Source of the DNA: Flavobacteriales bacterium
Lineage (GTDB): Bacteria; Bacteroidota; Bacteroidia; Flavobacteriales; UA16
Reading direction: 5' to 3'
Assembly (NCBI GenBank): GCA_030831885.1
Contig: JAURKF010000250.1
Location: forward strand, 1-7,574
Length of the DNA stretch: 7,574 nt
Made by a program: the position numbers and the translations under genes. Shown one piece after another: positions 6,751 through 7,574 of the stretch. The notes beneath the pieces are model-generated. The model saw nothing but the letters and a program-made list of their open reading frames with translations, was not told the DNA's origin and searched no databases. The first letter of the stretch is position 1. Every line of letters starts with the position of its first letter.

Positions 6751-7574
6751 ATGAATTCCGTAATAAATAAAGAAAAACTGGCGCTGCGAGTGTTATACAT
6801 ACTCGCCTTCTATGTTCTGTTGCAGCTCGTATGGTGGGGGTATCAGCTTATTCAAATCAATGCGCGATTAATAATATTGAATACCCCCGACTTGAATGCG
6901 CAGTACAATCAACTGCGCGCTAAGGTTTGGATGGTTGTTGGTGAGGGAATCGTGTTTTTTGTTTTGCTGGCTATTGGTTTTAGATTTATTAAACGCACCG
7001 TGTCGCGTGAGTTGGAAATGGCAAGAAAGGAAAAGAATTTCTTGCTTTCGGTTACACATGAGTTAAAAACACCCATTGCTGCCGTTAAGCTCTTTTTGGA
7101 AACAATGCAATCACGTTCATTGTCTGAGGAGAAAACATCGGAAGTTGTTCATTTGTCCTTACAGGAAACGAAGCGATTACAATCATTAACGGAGAATATT
7201 TTATTGGCCGCGCGTCTCGATAATCGCATGGATGGGATGGCCAATGCCTCGGTAAATTTTACTGAATGCGTTCGGCGAGAAATCAACCGATTTAAAAGCA
7301 TGACATTAAATACGATTGATGCAAAAATTCAAGATGATTTATTCGTGGATGGCGATGAACAAATGCTTTCTGTATTGGTCGCAAACTTATTGGACAATGC
7401 ATTGAAGTATGGTGGAAATGAAAAGGTAGTAGTTGAATTGAATGCTGATGCACACTATGTTAATTTACATGTTCGGGATAACGGTCCTGGCATACCGGCA
7501 GGCGAGGAAAAACGAATATTCGAAAAATTCTACCGCGCGCATACCGGCAACATCCACAATGTAAAAGGCTTTGG
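6751..7574 (+). CDS. Two-transmembrane sensor histidine kinase (3' partial)
   Basis: An inner-membrane two-component sensor kinase; 274 full codons are visible and the frame is open at the window end. Two hydrophobic segments (about 12-34 and 59-77) flank a loop of only about 25 residues, leaving no room for a folded periplasmic sensor domain. I see no clear HAMP domain; a short linker (78-95) leads directly into the HisKA domain. The H-box SVTHELKTPIAAVK places the phosphorylated His at 103. The HATPase domain shows the N-box NLLDNALKYG (Asn212, Asn216), G1-box DNGPGIP (from Asp243) and F-box IFEKFYR. The window ends at VKGFG, just where the G2 box (usually GLGL) should continue; perhaps 70-100 residues are missing. 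ATG at 6751 is chosen because it follows a promoter-like element and precedes the first membrane segment. The partner response regulator is probably just downstream, outside the window. The signal sensed is unknown. Confidence 0.93.
   Translation, partial: MNSVINKEKLALRVLYILAFYVLLQLVWWGYQLIQINARLIILNTPDLNAQYNQLRAKVWMVVGEGIVFFVLLAIGFRFIKRTVSRELEMARKEKNFLLSVTHELKTPIAAVKLFLETMQSRSLSEEKTSEVVHLSLQETKRLQSLTENILLAARLDNRMDGMANASVNFTECVRREINRFKSMTLNTIDAKIQDDLFVDGDEQMLSVLVANLLDNALKYGGNEKVVVELNADAHYVNLHVRDNGPGIPAGEEKRIFEKFYRAHTGNIHNVKGF

Noticed and set aside
6868..7059. Reverse-strand 63-codon frame opposite the histidine kinase
   Set aside because: It is antisense to a clear transmembrane/HisKA coding region and its sequence looks like random translation.

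Overview
The window looks like ordinary chromosomal housekeeping DNA from a member of the Bacteroidota. Four things point there: promoter-like TAnnTTTG elements instead of sigma70 -10 boxes, start codons with almost no Shine-Dalgarno sequence, menaquinone synthesis together with lipid A and heptose genes (a Gram-negative that appears to use menaquinone), and protein families whose wording is typical of this phylum (the UbiE/MenG, LpxD and methyltransferase sequences). A finer placement (for example Chitinophagales or Sphingobacteriales) is a guess. All eight genes lie on the + strand and I see no mobile element, CRISPR array, tRNA or rRNA.

Region 1 (1-6049) is a tightly packed run of six genes that is probably co-transcribed at least in blocks. 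It holds an aspartate/prephenate-type aminotransferase (5' end outside the window), a single-domain heptose-7-phosphate kinase, the demethylmenaquinone methyltransferase MenG/UbiE, EPSP synthase AroA (ATGA overlap with menG), lipid A acyltransferase LpxD after a 65 bp gap with a possible internal promoter, and a class I SAM methyltransferase of unknown target. The genes fall into two themes: the chorismate branch (AroA makes the chorismate precursor; chorismate feeds menaquinone, finished by MenG, and aromatic amino acids, where an aminotransferase is needed) and LPS (heptose kinase for the inner core, LpxD for lipid A).

Region 2 (6050-6720) is a stand-alone unit: a 107 bp spacer with a good Bacteroidota promoter, a small exported protein of unknown function with a Pro/Ala/Lys-rich tail, and a strong intrinsic terminator.

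Region 3 (6721-7574) starts with a second perfect TAnnTTTG element only 10 bp before the start codon of a two-transmembrane sensor histidine kinase, which runs off the end of the window inside its ATP-binding domain.

I found no clear evidence for an undescribed multi-gene system. The most useful leads are the exported unknown protein, the altered glyphosate-contact loop in AroA, the orphan methyltransferase, and the histidine kinase with an almost absent sensor domain.
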